Of a stretch of DNA of 64,000 nt, positions 27,980 through 36,455 are shown one piece after another. The position numbers and the translations under genes were made by a program. Each line of letters begins with the position of its first letter. Position 1 is the stretch's first letter. The notes beneath the pieces were generated by a model that searched no databases, was not told where the DNA came from, and saw nothing but the letters and a program-made list of their open reading frames with translations. The stretch is taken from assembly GCF_036346615.1 (NCBI RefSeq), contig NZ_CP107836.1, forward strand, positions 558,001-622,000, written 5' to 3'. The stretch is from Streptomyces sp. NBC_00523 (GTDB taxonomy: Bacteria > Actinomycetota > Actinomycetes > Streptomycetales > Streptomycetaceae).

Positions 27980-29392
27980 TCACCGGGGTTCGGAGCCGTA
28001 CCAGACGGTGGTGGCGTTGCAGAACTCGCGGATGCCGTGTCCGGCGAGCTCGCGCCCGTAGCCCGAGCGCTTCACTCCGCCGAAGGGCAGCGCGGGGTGG
28101 GAGGCGGTCATGCCGTTGAAGAAGACGCCGCCGGCCTGGAGGTCCCGGACGCAGCGGTCGGCCTCGTCGGCGTCGCGGGTCCAGACGTTGGAACTGAGCC
28201 CGAAGGAGGTGTCGTTGGCGAGCTCGACGGCCTGGTCCAGGCTGTCCACGCGGTAGAGCGTGGCGACCGGGCCGAAGGTCTCCTCGCGGTGGATGCGCAT
28301 CTCGGGCGTGATGCCGGCGAGGACGGTGGGCGCGTAGAACCAGCCGTTCTCCAGGCCGCCGCCCAAGCCCTCGGGGCGTCCGCCGCCGCACAGCACCTCG
28401 GCACCCCGGTCCACCGCGTCGTCCACCAGCTCCGCGAGGTCCGCGCGGCCCTGTTCCATGGCGATCGGGCCGATGTCGGTGGACTCCTCCAGCGGGTCGC
28501 CCACGGTCAGCTGCCGCATGCCGACGGTGAAGCGCTCGGCGAACTCCTCATAGACCTGGGTGTGCACGATGAACCGCTTGGCGGCGATGCACGACTGGCC
28601 GTTGTTCTGGGCGCGGGCGGTGACGGCGGTGCGGGCGGCCTTGGCGACGTCCGCGGAGGGGAGGACCAGGTAGGGGTCGCTGCCGCCGAGTTCGAGGACG
28701 GTGTGCTTGACCTCGTCACCGGCGATGGCGGCGACGGAGCGGCCGGCCGGTTCGCTGCCGGTGAGCGTCGCGGCCACCACCCGGCGGTCGCGCAGGATGC
28801 CCTCGACGGCCTTGGAGCCGACCAGCAGGGTCTGGAAGCAGCCGGCCGGGAACCCGGCGCGGTGGAAGAGGTCGCCGAGGTAGAGCGCGGTCTGCGGCAC
28901 GTTCGAGGCGTGCTTCAGCAGGCCCGTATTGCCCGCCATCAGGGCGGGGGCGGCGAAGCGCACGACCTGCCAGAGCGGGAAGTTCCACGGCATCACGGCG
29001 AGGACCGGGCCGAGCGGCCGGTAGCGGACGTACGCGCGCACCGCGCCGGAGTCCTTCACATCGGCGGCGGTGGGGTGCTCGTCGGCGAGCAGTTCCTCGG
29101 CGCGGGCGGCGTACCAGCGCATCGCCTTGGCGCACTTCGCGGCCTCGGCGCGAGCGGCCGTGACGGGCTTGCCCATTTCCAGGGTCATGGTGCGCGCGAT
29201 GTCCTGCTGGTCCTCGTCCAGGAGGTCGGCGGCCCGGTTGAGCAGCCGGGCCCGTTCGGCGAACGTGGTGGTGCGGTAGTCACGGAAGGCGGCGTGGGCC
29301 GCGGCGATCCGCTTCTCGATCTCGTCGTCGTTCAGCGCGTCGAACGTCCTGAGCGTCTCGCCGTTCGCGGGATTGACCGTCGCGATGGGCAT
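27980..29392 (-). CDS. gabD: NAD(P)-dependent succinate-semialdehyde dehydrogenase
   Basis: A 470-aa aldehyde dehydrogenase of the GabD/succinate-semialdehyde group. It starts [17 protein letters not shown]. The catalytic Cys is in [12 protein letters not shown] and the general-base Glu in [12 protein letters not shown]. The cofactor region is [15 protein letters not shown]. It oxidises a short semialdehyde to the acid; succinate semialdehyde is the usual substrate but not proven here. The ATG at 29392 has AAGGAGG nine bases upstream, so the 30-residue upstream extension is rejected. It runs into the phosphoketolase gene with a 55-base gap. Confidence 0.87.
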   Translation of the reverse strand: MPIATVNPANGETLRTFDALNDDEIEKRIAAAHAAFRDYRTTTFAERARLLNRAADLLDEDQQDIARTMTLEMGKPVTAARAEAAKCAKAMRWYAARAEELLADEHPTAADVKDSGAVRAYVRYRPLGPVLAVMPWNFPLWQVVRFAAPALMAGNTGLLKHASNVPQTALYLGDLFHRAGFPAGCFQTLLVGSKAVEGILRDRRVVAATLTGSEPAGRSVAAIAGDEVKHTVLELGGSDPYLVLPSADVAKAARTAVTARAQNNGQSCIAAKRFIVHTQVYEEFAERFTVGMRQLTVGDPLEESTDIGPIAMEQGRADLAELVDDAVDRGAEVLCGGGRPEGLGGGLENGWFYAPTVLAGITPEMRIHREETFGPVATLYRVDSLDQAVELANDTSFGLSSNVWTRDADEADRCVRDLQAGGVFFNGMTASHPALPFGGVKRSGYGRELAGHGIREFCNATTVWYGSEPR

Positions 29393-29489
29393 GACTGTGG
29401 CCTCCTTGCCTCGGTACTTCGACCGTGCCGCGCGGCGGGCCCGCCCGCAACGCGGGCCGTGACACGGCGCGGCCCCCGGCACCGCATAC

Positions 29490-29540
29490 CCGGCCGGCGC
29501 GGATCATGCATGCTCGGGACATGTGATCCGCGCCGGCCGG
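29490..29540 (-). terminator. 17-bp hairpin
   Basis: Perfect 17-bp stem (29490-29506 with 29524-29540) and a 17-nt loop. It is placed 36 bases after the stop of the ATP-binding protein gene and 98 bases before the semialdehyde dehydrogenase start on the same strand. It probably separates these two units. Confidence 0.75.
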
Positions 29541-29575
29541 GGGCCTGCGGTGGGGCGGGGGCGGGGCCATACGTC

Positions 29576-30100
29576 TCAGACGAGCGCCGGGGCGGCGTCG
29601 GCGACGGGGACGGTCTCGTCGGCGGCCGGGACCGGCTCGGGGATCTCCGCGACCGCGGCCGGCGGGCGGCGGAACTCGCGGACGCCGGGCAGCGGCGGCA
29701 GCGGCACCAGCTCGATGTGCTGCGGCTCCTGGGCGTACCGGGTGAACCAGACGACCTTGCCGTCGGCGGTCCGGCAGGTGCCCCAGCTGTCACTGAGGGC
29801 CATGACCCGGCTCAGGCCGCCGCCCTCGTGGAGCAGCCGCGGCATCTCGGAGCCGTTGTCGGCGACGGAGACCGTGAGGTGCCGTCCGGACCACCGGAGT
29901 TCGACGACGCAGCGGTTGTCGTCACCGACATGCCGGTGGACATTGGTCAGCAGCTCCTCCACGGCACGGCACACGGGCCGTACGTGGAGTTCGAGACTCC
30001 AGTGGCGCAGGTGGGCCGCGACTATGCGTCGCAGCTGGTCCACACGGTCTGCGGAAACCTGAAGTTCGACCAGATAGTGCCGGTCGAGTGGAACGGTCAT
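29576..30100 (-). CDS. ATP-binding protein of the anti-sigma (HATPase_c_2) family
   Basis: A 174-aa GHKL ATPase-fold protein like RsbW/SpoIIAB, which bind and often phosphorylate sigma-factor antagonists. The N box is VEELLTNVHRHVGDDN, and the G1 box is VADNGSEMPRLL followed by GGGLSRVMALSD. A 45-residue Pro/Ala/Val-rich tail after HIELVPLPPLPG is extra to the fold. Streptomyces has dozens of these; the partner sigma or anti-anti-sigma factor is not adjacent. ATG 30100 has GAGGAG upstream. Confidence 0.85.
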   Translation of the reverse strand: MTVPLDRHYLVELQVSADRVDQLRRIVAAHLRHWSLELHVRPVCRAVEELLTNVHRHVGDDNRCVVELRWSGRHLTVSVADNGSEMPRLLHEGGGLSRVMALSDSWGTCRTADGKVVWFTRYAQEPQHIELVPLPPLPGVREFRRPPAAVAEIPEPVPAADETVPVADAAPALV

Positions 30101-30268
30101 CGTCGAGGCTCCTCACATCGAGGCCCACGACTTCGCCTCGTTGAACCAACGACCCCCGAATACGAAGAGTGAGCAGATGTCTCTTCTGGGTCACTCCACA
30201 GGGTGACCCCGCTGGGCCGGTCGCGCAACATATCGGGCCGCGCACCCGGGGTGACCGGCGCTTTCGCG
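30101..30268. other. 168-base intergenic region
   Basis: The gap lies between two minus-strand genes. Apart from the GAGGAG ribosome site of the ATP-binding protein gene I see no clear promoter, hairpin or small gene. Confidence 0.3.
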
Positions 30269-32368
30269 TCAGGCCAGGTGGGTGAGCACCCGGTCGGGTG
30301 TGAGGGGCAGGGTGCGCAGCCGGACTCCGGTCGCGTGCCGGAAGGCGTTCCCGACAGCCGCGGCGGCGCCGACGATGCCGATCTCGCCGATGCCCTTGCT
30401 GCCCATGGGGTTGAGGTGGGGGTCGTCCTCCTCGATCCAGTGCGCGTCGACAGCGGCCACGTCGGCGCAGACGGGGACGTGGTAGGAGGCGAGGTCGCAC
30501 TCGGTGAAGTCACCGTAGACCGGGTCCATGGTGGAGCCCTCGGTGAGCGCCATGCCGATGCCCATGGTCATGCCGCCGATGAACTGGGAGCGGGCGGTAC
30601 GGGAGTTGAGGATGCGGCCGGCCGCGAAGACGCCGAGCATCCGGCGCACCCGGACCTCTCCGGTGCGGGTGTCGACGGCGACCTCGGCGAAGTGCGCCCC
30701 GAAGGCGTGCCGGGCGTACGGGGATTCCTCGGCGGTCTCCTCGGTGGTGTCGGCGGCGACGGTCACCCCTTCGGCGGGCAGCGGCCCGCCGCGCGCGGCG
30801 AGCTGTTCCGCGAGCCCGGAGGCGGCCTTGTGCACGGCCCAGCCCCAGGAGGCGGTGCCGGATGAGCCGCCGGCCAGCGAGGCGTCGGGCAGGTCGCTGT
30901 CACCGATGTCGATGGCCACCTCGTCCAGCGGTGCGCCCAGCACCTCGGCGGCGATCTGCGCGAGGACGGTACGGGCGCCGGTTCCGATGTCGGTGGCGTT
31001 GACGGCGATCCGGTAGGTGCCGTCGGGGGCCGCGTGCGCGGTGGCGTGGCCCGGGCTGACGTAGACGGGGTACGTGGCCGAGGCGACGCCCGTGCCGAGC
31101 AGCAGGGCGCCCTGGCGGCGGACGCCGGGGGCGGGATCGCGGTCCGCCCAGCCGAAGCGTGCGGCGCCCTCGCGCAGACAGGCGGCCAGGCCCCGGCTGC
31201 TGAAGGGCTTGCCGGAGTCGGGTTCGTCGGCCGGGTCGTTGCGCAGCCGCAGGTCGACCGGGTCGACGCCGAGTTCCGCCGCGAGTTCGTCCATGGCGGA
31301 TTCGAGGGCGTACATCCCGGGAGCCTCGCCCGGGGCGCGCATCCACGACGGGCTGGGCACGTCGAGGGCGGTGACCCGGTGCGTGGTGCGGCTGTGCGGT
31401 GAGCCGTACATGACGCGGGCGGGCACGGCGGCCTGCTCCACGAACTCCTTGATCCGGGAGGTGTGGGTGATGATCTCCTGGGCGACCGAGGTGAGGGTGC
31501 CGTCGGCCTCGGCGCCGAGCCTGACGCGCTGCACGGTGGGCGCCCGGTGTCCGACGAGCGCGGGCATCTGGCGCCTGGGCAGGACGAGTTCGACGGGGCG
31601 GCCGGTGTGCAGGGCGGCCATCGCGGCGAGCACGGACTGCGGGCGCGGGGTTCCCTTGGAGCCGAAGCCGCCGCCGACGTGCTCGGAGACGGCGGTGATC
31701 CGGTCGGCCCCGATGCCGAAGGCGGCGGCGAGGCTGTCGCGCACCTTGGTGGCGCCCTGGCTGGAGTCGTACACGGTGAGGTGCCCGTCGGGCGCCCAGT
31801 GGGCGGTCGAGGCGTGGGGCTCCATGGGGTGGTTGTGCAGCGCCTCCAGGGTGTACGTGGCGTCCACGCGTACGGGCGACGCCTCGAAGGCCCGGTCGAA
31901 GTCGCCGCGCTCGCGCACCGCCGGGTAGCCGCCGTTGGCCTGTTCCGGGGTGTAGAGGCCCGCGTGGTCCTCGGTGAGCACGACGTCGTGCGGGGTCGTC
32001 TCGTAGGTGATGTGCAGGGCGGCCGCACCGGCCCGGGCGCTCGCGAGGCTGTCGGCGACGACGAGCGCGACGGGCCAGCCCCGGTGGGGCACCCGGTCGT
32101 CCTGGAGGACGGCGAGGATCGGGTCGTCCGGCTCGGCCAGGCGCGGCGCGTTGTCGTGGGTGAGGACGCTGTGGACGCCGGGGTGGGCGAGGGCGTCGAC
32201 GGTGCGGACGGCGGTGACCCGGCCGGACGGCACGGTGGCGGGCACCGGCCAGGCGTACAGGCAGCCGGGCAGGCCGCGTTCGGCGGCGTAGCGCGCGGCG
32301 CCGGTCACCTTGGCGCGGCCCTCGCGGCGGACGGCGGGCGCGCCGAGCGGCTGGGGGGCGTGGCTCAT
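30269..32368 (-). CDS. molybdenum hydroxylase, Mo-cofactor subunit
   Basis: A 699-aa large subunit of the xanthine dehydrogenase/aldehyde oxidoreductase family. The N-terminal region RREGRAKVTGAARYAAE is typical. The molybdopterin-binding segments are EHVGGGFGSKG and MRAPGEAPGMYALESAMDEL. The catalytic glutamate is in MGSKGIGEIGIVGAAAAVG near the end. It is the last gene of a three-gene operon with the FAD and 2Fe-2S subunits. The closest type appears to be the PaoABC/YagTSR aldehyde oxidoreductases. The substrate is unknown. Confidence 0.88.
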   Translation of the reverse strand: MSHAPQPLGAPAVRREGRAKVTGAARYAAERGLPGCLYAWPVPATVPSGRVTAVRTVDALAHPGVHSVLTHDNAPRLAEPDDPILAVLQDDRVPHRGWPVALVVADSLASARAGAAALHITYETTPHDVVLTEDHAGLYTPEQANGGYPAVRERGDFDRAFEASPVRVDATYTLEALHNHPMEPHASTAHWAPDGHLTVYDSSQGATKVRDSLAAAFGIGADRITAVSEHVGGGFGSKGTPRPQSVLAAMAALHTGRPVELVLPRRQMPALVGHRAPTVQRVRLGAEADGTLTSVAQEIITHTSRIKEFVEQAAVPARVMYGSPHSRTTHRVTALDVPSPSWMRAPGEAPGMYALESAMDELAAELGVDPVDLRLRNDPADEPDSGKPFSSRGLAACLREGAARFGWADRDPAPGVRRQGALLLGTGVASATYPVYVSPGHATAHAAPDGTYRIAVNATDIGTGARTVLAQIAAEVLGAPLDEVAIDIGDSDLPDASLAGGSSGTASWGWAVHKAASGLAEQLAARGGPLPAEGVTVAADTTEETAEESPYARHAFGAHFAEVAVDTRTGEVRVRRMLGVFAAGRILNSRTARSQFIGGMTMGIGMALTEGSTMDPVYGDFTECDLASYHVPVCADVAAVDAHWIEEDDPHLNPMGSKGIGEIGIVGAAAAVGNAFRHATGVRLRTLPLTPDRVLTHLA

Positions 32369-32386
32369 GGCGGGATCCTCGGCTCT

Positions 32387-33373
32387 TCAGGTGCGGGCGG
32401 TGAGTGCGGCGAGGGCGTCGACGGCCAGGTGCCGGGCGAGGCGGACCTTGAACGCGTTGTCGCGCAGCGGGCGGGCCTGGGCCAGCTCGGCGTCGGCGGC
32501 CCGCAGGAAGGTCGCGTCGGTGGCGGGCGCGCCGCGCAGGATCTCCTCGGCGGCGCGGGCGCGCCAGGGGCGGTGGGCGAGCCCGCCGAACGCGAGCGCC
32601 GCGTGCTCGACGCGCCCGTCGCGTACCCGCAGGACGGCGGCGACGGAGGCCAGCGCGAAGGCGTACGAGGCGCGGTCGCGGGCCTTGCGGTAGAGGGAGA
32701 CCGTGCCGTGGGCCAGGGGCGGCAGCGTCACGTCGGTGACGAGTTCGCCGGGCCGGACGACCGTGTCGGCGTCGGGGTTGTCGCCGGGCAGCCGGTGGAA
32801 GTCGGTCACCGGGACGGTCCGTTCGCCCTCCGGCCCGTGCAGCACCACGTCCGCGTCGAGCGCGGCGAGGGCCACGGCCATGTCGGAGGGGTGGGTGGCG
32901 ACGCACTCCTCGGAGTGCCCGAGGACGGCGAGATCGCGGTGGGCGCCCTCGCGGGCGGGGCAGCCGGTGCCGGGTTCGCGCTTGTTGCAGGGCTTGGACG
33001 TGTCCTGGAAGTAGAGGCAGCGGGTGCGCTGGAGGAGGTTGCCGCCGGTGGTCGCGATGTTGCGGAGCTGACCGGAGGCGCCGGCCAGCAGGGCCTGCGA
33101 CAGGGCGGGGTAGCGGGTGCGTACGGCGGGGTGGGCGGCCAGGTCGCTGTTGCGGACGGTGGCGCCGATGCGCAGTCCCCCGTCGGCGGTGTCCGTGACC
33201 TGGTCCAGCGGCAGCCGGCTGACGTCGACCAGCATGCCCGGGGTCTCGACGCCGAGCTTCATCAGGTCGACCAGGTTGGTGCCGCCGCCGAGGAACTTGG
33301 CGCCCGGGTGGGCGGCGCAGGCGCGCACCGCGTCGGTGACGGTCTCGGCGCGCAGATAGGCGAAGGGTTTCAC
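32387..33373 (-). CDS. molybdenum hydroxylase, FAD subunit with 4Fe-4S site
   Basis: A 328-aa FAD-binding subunit (subunit M). FLGGGTNLVDLMKLG and ATTGGNLLQRTRC are the FAD loops. The segment RTRCLYFQDTSKPCNKREPG, then TGCPA and later SEECVATHPSDMAVAL, carries the four Cys pattern seen in PaoB-type subunits that hold an extra 4Fe-4S cluster. It should pass electrons from molybdenum via iron-sulphur to FAD. GTG 33373 overlaps the stop of the 2Fe-2S gene (GTGA), so translation is coupled. The gap to the large subunit is 18 bases. Confidence 0.87.
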   Translation of the reverse strand: MKPFAYLRAETVTDAVRACAAHPGAKFLGGGTNLVDLMKLGVETPGMLVDVSRLPLDQVTDTADGGLRIGATVRNSDLAAHPAVRTRYPALSQALLAGASGQLRNIATTGGNLLQRTRCLYFQDTSKPCNKREPGTGCPAREGAHRDLAVLGHSEECVATHPSDMAVALAALDADVVLHGPEGERTVPVTDFHRLPGDNPDADTVVRPGELVTDVTLPPLAHGTVSLYRKARDRASYAFALASVAAVLRVRDGRVEHAALAFGGLAHRPWRARAAEEILRGAPATDATFLRAADAELAQARPLRDNAFKVRLARHLAVDALAALTART

Positions 33374-33951
33374 GACGCCACGTCCTCGATGGCCTCGACG
33401 ATGCGCGGGTAGGCGCCGCACCGGCAGAGGTTGCCGCTCATCCGTTCCCGGATCTCCTCCGGGCCGAGCCGGGCGGGGGTGGCGACGGGCGCGTCATGCG
33501 GGGTGACGTGCGAGGGGTGGCCGTAGTCCGCCTCGGCGAGGACGCCGGCGGCGGAGCAGAGCTGGCCCGGTGTGCAGTAGCCGCACTGGAAGGCGTCGCG
33601 CTCCAGGAACGCCTCCTGGAGGGGGTGCAGCCGGTCGCCGTCCGCCAGACCCTCGACCGTGGTGACGCGCGCGCCGTCATGGGCGACGGCCAGCAGGAGG
33701 CAGCTGTTGGCGCGTCGGCCGTCCACGAGGACGGTGCAGGCACCGCACTGGCCGTGGTCGCAGCCCTTCTTCGCCCCGGTGAGGTCCAGGTGGTGGCGCA
33801 GGGCGTCCAGGAGGGTGGTGCGGTGGTCGAGGGTGACCGTGCGCTCGGTGCCGTTGATGTGCAGGGTCAGGGTGGCGGAGGGGAGGTCGCCGGGCGCCGG
33901 CGATTCGGCGGCGCCACCCTCCCACGAACTGGCCGGATCCACGCGCGGCAC
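33370..33951 (-). CDS. molybdenum hydroxylase, 2Fe-2S subunit
   Basis: A 193-aa protein with two 2Fe-2S clusters. The plant-ferredoxin-like site is GCDHGQCGACTVLVDG with a fourth Cys in SCLLLAV. The second site is FQCGYCTPGQLC with GNLCRCGAYPRI. It is the first gene of the three-subunit operon. Unlike E. coli PaoA it has no Tat signal, so the complex probably works in the cytoplasm. The GTG at 33951 is used; a GTG three codons later, eight bases after GAAAGG, is equally possible. Confidence 0.88.
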   Translation of the reverse strand: MPRVDPASSWEGGAAESPAPGDLPSATLTLHINGTERTVTLDHRTTLLDALRHHLDLTGAKKGCDHGQCGACTVLVDGRRANSCLLLAVAHDGARVTTVEGLADGDRLHPLQEAFLERDAFQCGYCTPGQLCSAAGVLAEADYGHPSHVTPHDAPVATPARLGPEEIRERMSGNLCRCGAYPRIVEAIEDVAS

Positions 33952-34035
33952 CTTTCCACGAAGTCACTTTGTCCGATTTCTACCAGAAGTGGGGGGTGCC
34001 TCGGGTCCCTCGCGCCCCCGGATGGAGCGTTCGGC

Positions 34036-34428
34036 CTACTTGTTCTCCAGACGCAGCCGCACTTCCTCCTCCTGGTCCCCCGACACCGTGCCCACCACCC
34101 GGACGGCGAAGGCGTCGGCCAACCCGCCCCTGAGCCGGTCCACCGCGTGATAGCCGCCCTGCACATCGAGCGTGACGGGGACACCGAGGGTCACGGCCCC
34201 CGAAACCACCCGGGCCTCGGACACGTCGACGGTCGCGGCCCACGCCGTGGGCCGCCTGCCCGCGGTCTCGCGGGGTACGTCGGCGGAGGCCCGGTCGGTC
34301 GTGAAGGCGGCCCTCAGCACGTCGAAGACGGTGCGCGCGTCCTCCTCGGGGCACTCGCTGAGGACGACAGACACCTCCTGATCGTGGTGGTCCTCCGTGG
34401 TCTGTCGCTTGTCCTGTGCGCTGTTCAC
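34036..34428 (-). CDS. hypothetical protein (130 aa)
   Basis: I do not recognise this gene. The product is soluble, acidic at its start (QTTEDHHDQEVSVVLSECPEEDA) and predicted alpha/beta, with TAWAATVDVSEARVVSGAVT and a final strand EEEVRLRLENK. No catalytic motif or membrane span is visible. GTG 34428 has AAGGAG seven bases upstream, which makes it a credible gene and excludes the 42-residue upstream extension. It stands alone between the molybdenum hydroxylase operon and a divergent small membrane protein. Confidence 0.7.
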   Translation of the reverse strand: MNSAQDKRQTTEDHHDQEVSVVLSECPEEDARTVFDVLRAAFTTDRASADVPRETAGRRPTAWAATVDVSEARVVSGAVTLGVPVTLDVQGGYHAVDRLRGGLADAFAVRVVGTVSGDQEEEVRLRLENK

Positions 34429-34634
34429 CGCGACTCCTTCCGAAAGGGCGTTGCCGTCACATCCAGGCTGACCCCGCGCGCGTGCGGCGGCGACAGGAGC
34501 GGCCCGGACTCCCCCGCGTGCCCGGCGCGGGCGGGGCTCACACCCTCGAAACATTTTCGGCGCTCATATCCACTTAAAACATGAATTCGATCGCCGCACC
34601 GAGTGACGCGTGTGTCCTGGGGTATGCGGCAAGC
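34429..34634. promoter_or_regulatory. 206-base divergent intergenic region
   Basis: This region is locally AT-richer around 34550-34590 (AAACATTTTCGG, ATCCACTTAAAAC), which fits promoters for the two divergent flanking genes. No palindrome or hairpin of note is seen. Confidence 0.35.
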
Positions 34635-34967
34635 ATGGACGTTTCGGATGGAGCCCTGAATTCCCTGGCGGTCACCCTCGCGGACGGACGCGGCGCGACG
34701 GGCGTCGTGATGGGCGTGATCGGCGTGCTCCTGGTGATCATGCTGATCGGCGCCTTCCTGCTGGGCAAGCGACGGCACGACCAGGAGCTGCCCCCGCCCC
34801 GGCCGGACGAGCAGCCGGTCGGCCCCGAGCACCGCAGCCACGAGGAGAAGCAGGACGTCCACGGTGACGACCACTTCCCGGACAACGGCCGGGGGCTGTC
34901 CCCGTACGAGCTCGGTGAGCACGGCAACGAGCCGATCCGCCACGAGGACGACGACAAGCGGGACTGA
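34635..34967 (+). CDS. small single-span membrane protein (DUF6479-like)
   Basis: A 110-aa protein with one helix, VVMGVIGVLLVIMLIGAFLLG, then a basic stop-transfer KRRH and a long polar tail rich in Pro, His, Asp and Glu (PPPRPDEQPVGPEHRSHEEK). The helix plus PRPDEQP plus LSPYELGEHG pattern matches the Streptomyces DUF6479 group. Its function is unknown; the tail probably faces the cytoplasm. The start is taken at ATG 34635 because homologues begin close to the helix. An ATG at 34581 is in frame and cannot be excluded, since neither has a clear ribosome site. Confidence 0.7.
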   Translation: MDVSDGALNSLAVTLADGRGATGVVMGVIGVLLVIMLIGAFLLGKRRHDQELPPPRPDEQPVGPEHRSHEEKQDVHGDDHFPDNGRGLSPYELGEHGNEPIRHEDDDKRD

Positions 34968-35089
34968 CCGGGGGCGCGGGGCGGGCGGCGGCGTCGCGTT
35001 TGCGGGAGCGGCCGCCCCCGGCGAGGCTTGGTGACGGCCCCGAAGCCCGTCGGCACATCTGCCGCACCCCCCATGAAGGCAGTGGCACC

Positions 35090-35908
35090 ATGACCCCAAG
35101 CACCTCCGGTACGGCGCCCGCGCGTGCGGCCCTGACCGGGTCCGCCGCGCCCTGCTGGGTCAATCTGATGACCCGCGATCTGGAGTCCGCCCAGAGGTTC
35201 TACGGCCCGGTCATGGGCTGGAGCTTCCGCCCGGGCCGGCTCGGCGACGACTTCTCGGTGGCCCGCCGCGGCGATGTGCCGGTCGCCGGCATCGGGGCCG
35301 TGGCCACCGCCTTCCGGGTCGCGGTGGCCTGGACGCCCTACTTCGCCGTCCGGGACGCCGATGTGGCCGCCTCCCGCATCCGGGAGCGCAGCGGCACGGT
35401 GGCGGTGGGCCCGCTGACGCTCGGCAAGGGGCGCGGCGCACTGGCCGCCGACCGGGACGGGGCCGGGTTCGGTATCTGGGAGCGGACCGCTCCGGCCACG
35501 TCCCCGCCCGCCCCGGCCGGCCACGCACACGCCTGGCTGCGGCTGCGCACCCGGAGCGCATTCGACGCCGCGATCTTCTACGGCGAGGTGCTGGACTGGG
35601 CGAGCGGGCAGCCGGGGGCCTGCGAGGTGTCGTACGCGAAGGACGAGGTGATCGTCCAGTGCGGGGGCCGCCAGCTGGCCCGGATCAGCTCCGGCGCGGT
35701 CGAGGCCGCCCCCGATCCGCTGGTCCGCCCGCACTGGCAGGTGAACTTCCCGGTGGACGATGTGACCCTCGCCGTGGAGCGGGCCCGCGAGCACGGGGGC
35801 TCCCTGGTGGAGGAGCTGTCGCACCCGGAGGGCCGGGAGGCGACGCTCCTGGACCCGGACGGCGGGCTCTTCACCGTCACGGACGTCCACCGGGCGTCGG
35901 ACGCCTGA
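35090..35908 (+). CDS. double-domain VOC (glyoxalase-fold) protein
   Basis: A 272-aa protein with two vicinal-oxygen-chelate domains, about 20-130 and 140-270. Domain 1 begins PCWVNLMTRDLESAQRFYG, and domain 2 begins HAWLRLRTRSAFDAAIFYG. The end, LLDPDGGLFTVTDVH, is typical of the fold. Members include dioxygenases, glyoxalases and antibiotic-binding proteins; metal ligands are not clear here, so activity is uncertain. ATG 35090 is preceded by a weak GAAGGCAG site; the 30 upstream residues look non-coding. Confidence 0.8.
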   Translation: MTPSTSGTAPARAALTGSAAPCWVNLMTRDLESAQRFYGPVMGWSFRPGRLGDDFSVARRGDVPVAGIGAVATAFRVAVAWTPYFAVRDADVAASRIRERSGTVAVGPLTLGKGRGALAADRDGAGFGIWERTAPATSPPAPAGHAHAWLRLRTRSAFDAAIFYGEVLDWASGQPGACEVSYAKDEVIVQCGGRQLARISSGAVEAAPDPLVRPHWQVNFPVDDVTLAVERAREHGGSLVEELSHPEGREATLLDPDGGLFTVTDVHRASDA

Positions 35909-35918
35909 GGGGCGCGCT

Positions 35919-36410
35919 TCAGGCGACCGGCAGCAGCAGTTCGGGCCGGTCCCACATCACCGCCGGGGGTGCGGCGCGTACGGTGCCGGTCCGCTCGGCG
36001 CCCACGGCCAGGTAGAAGCCCTCCGCCGGGGGGTGCGAGACGACGCGGACGCCCGGCAGCCCCCGCTCCTCCGCCTGAGCCCGCAGGTGGCCGATGAGCA
36101 GCCGCCCGGTGCCGGTGCCCTGGGCGTCGTCCGCGACGAAGAGCAGATCCAGCTCGGGCGGGTCCAGGATGAGGGCGTAGAAGCCGAGCACACGGCCCGT
36201 CTCCTCCTGCACGGCCACGAAGACCTCATGGGCCTCGATGTAGTCCGGCCCCACTCGGTACCCGGCGACCATCGGCGCGTAGGGGCCCTCGTAGGCGCGC
36301 GAAGACCGGACCAGCCGGGTCAGGCGCTTGGCGTCGCGCGCGATCGCCCGCCTGACGCGGACCGGGCCGCCGGCTGCCCGGCGGCCCGTCGGCGTAACGC
36401 TTGATCTCAT
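35919..36410 (-). CDS. GNAT N-acetyltransferase
   Basis: A 163-aa acetyl-CoA-dependent acetyltransferase. The CoA-binding motif A is LLFVADDAQGTGTGRLLIGH (Q-x-x-G-x-G/A variant), preceded by strand VLGFYALILDPPE. The substrate is unknown. ATG 36410 is chosen because TAATAC lies exactly seven bases upstream, a leaderless arrangement. An ATG six codons earlier would sit upstream of that -10 box. It converges on the VOC gene with a 10-base gap. Confidence 0.8.
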   Translation of the reverse strand: MRSSVTPTGRRAAGGPVRVRRAIARDAKRLTRLVRSSRAYEGPYAPMVAGYRVGPDYIEAHEVFVAVQEETGRVLGFYALILDPPELDLLFVADDAQGTGTGRLLIGHLRAQAEERGLPGVRVVSHPPAEGFYLAVGAERTGTVRAAPPAVMWDRPELLLPVA

Positions 36411-36417
36411 GGGGCGA

Positions 36418-36423
36418 GTATTA
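36418..36423 (-). promoter_or_regulatory. -10 box TAATAC, leaderless GNAT gene
   Basis: TAATAC on the minus strand ends seven bases before the start codon at 36410. With no ribosome site present, the mRNA should begin at the ATG. Confidence 0.65.
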
Positions 36424-36455
36424 CGCATCCGGGCCGGCGATCGGCCCGGAGCCCT

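Noticed and set aside
25591..28119. 842-codon plus-strand frame
   Set aside because: It is antisense to phosphoketolase, with Val/Gly/Arg/Asp-rich composition and no domain.
31463..33412. 649-codon plus-strand frame across the molybdenum hydroxylase genes
   Set aside because: It is antisense to three well-identified subunit genes and contains no recognisable motif.
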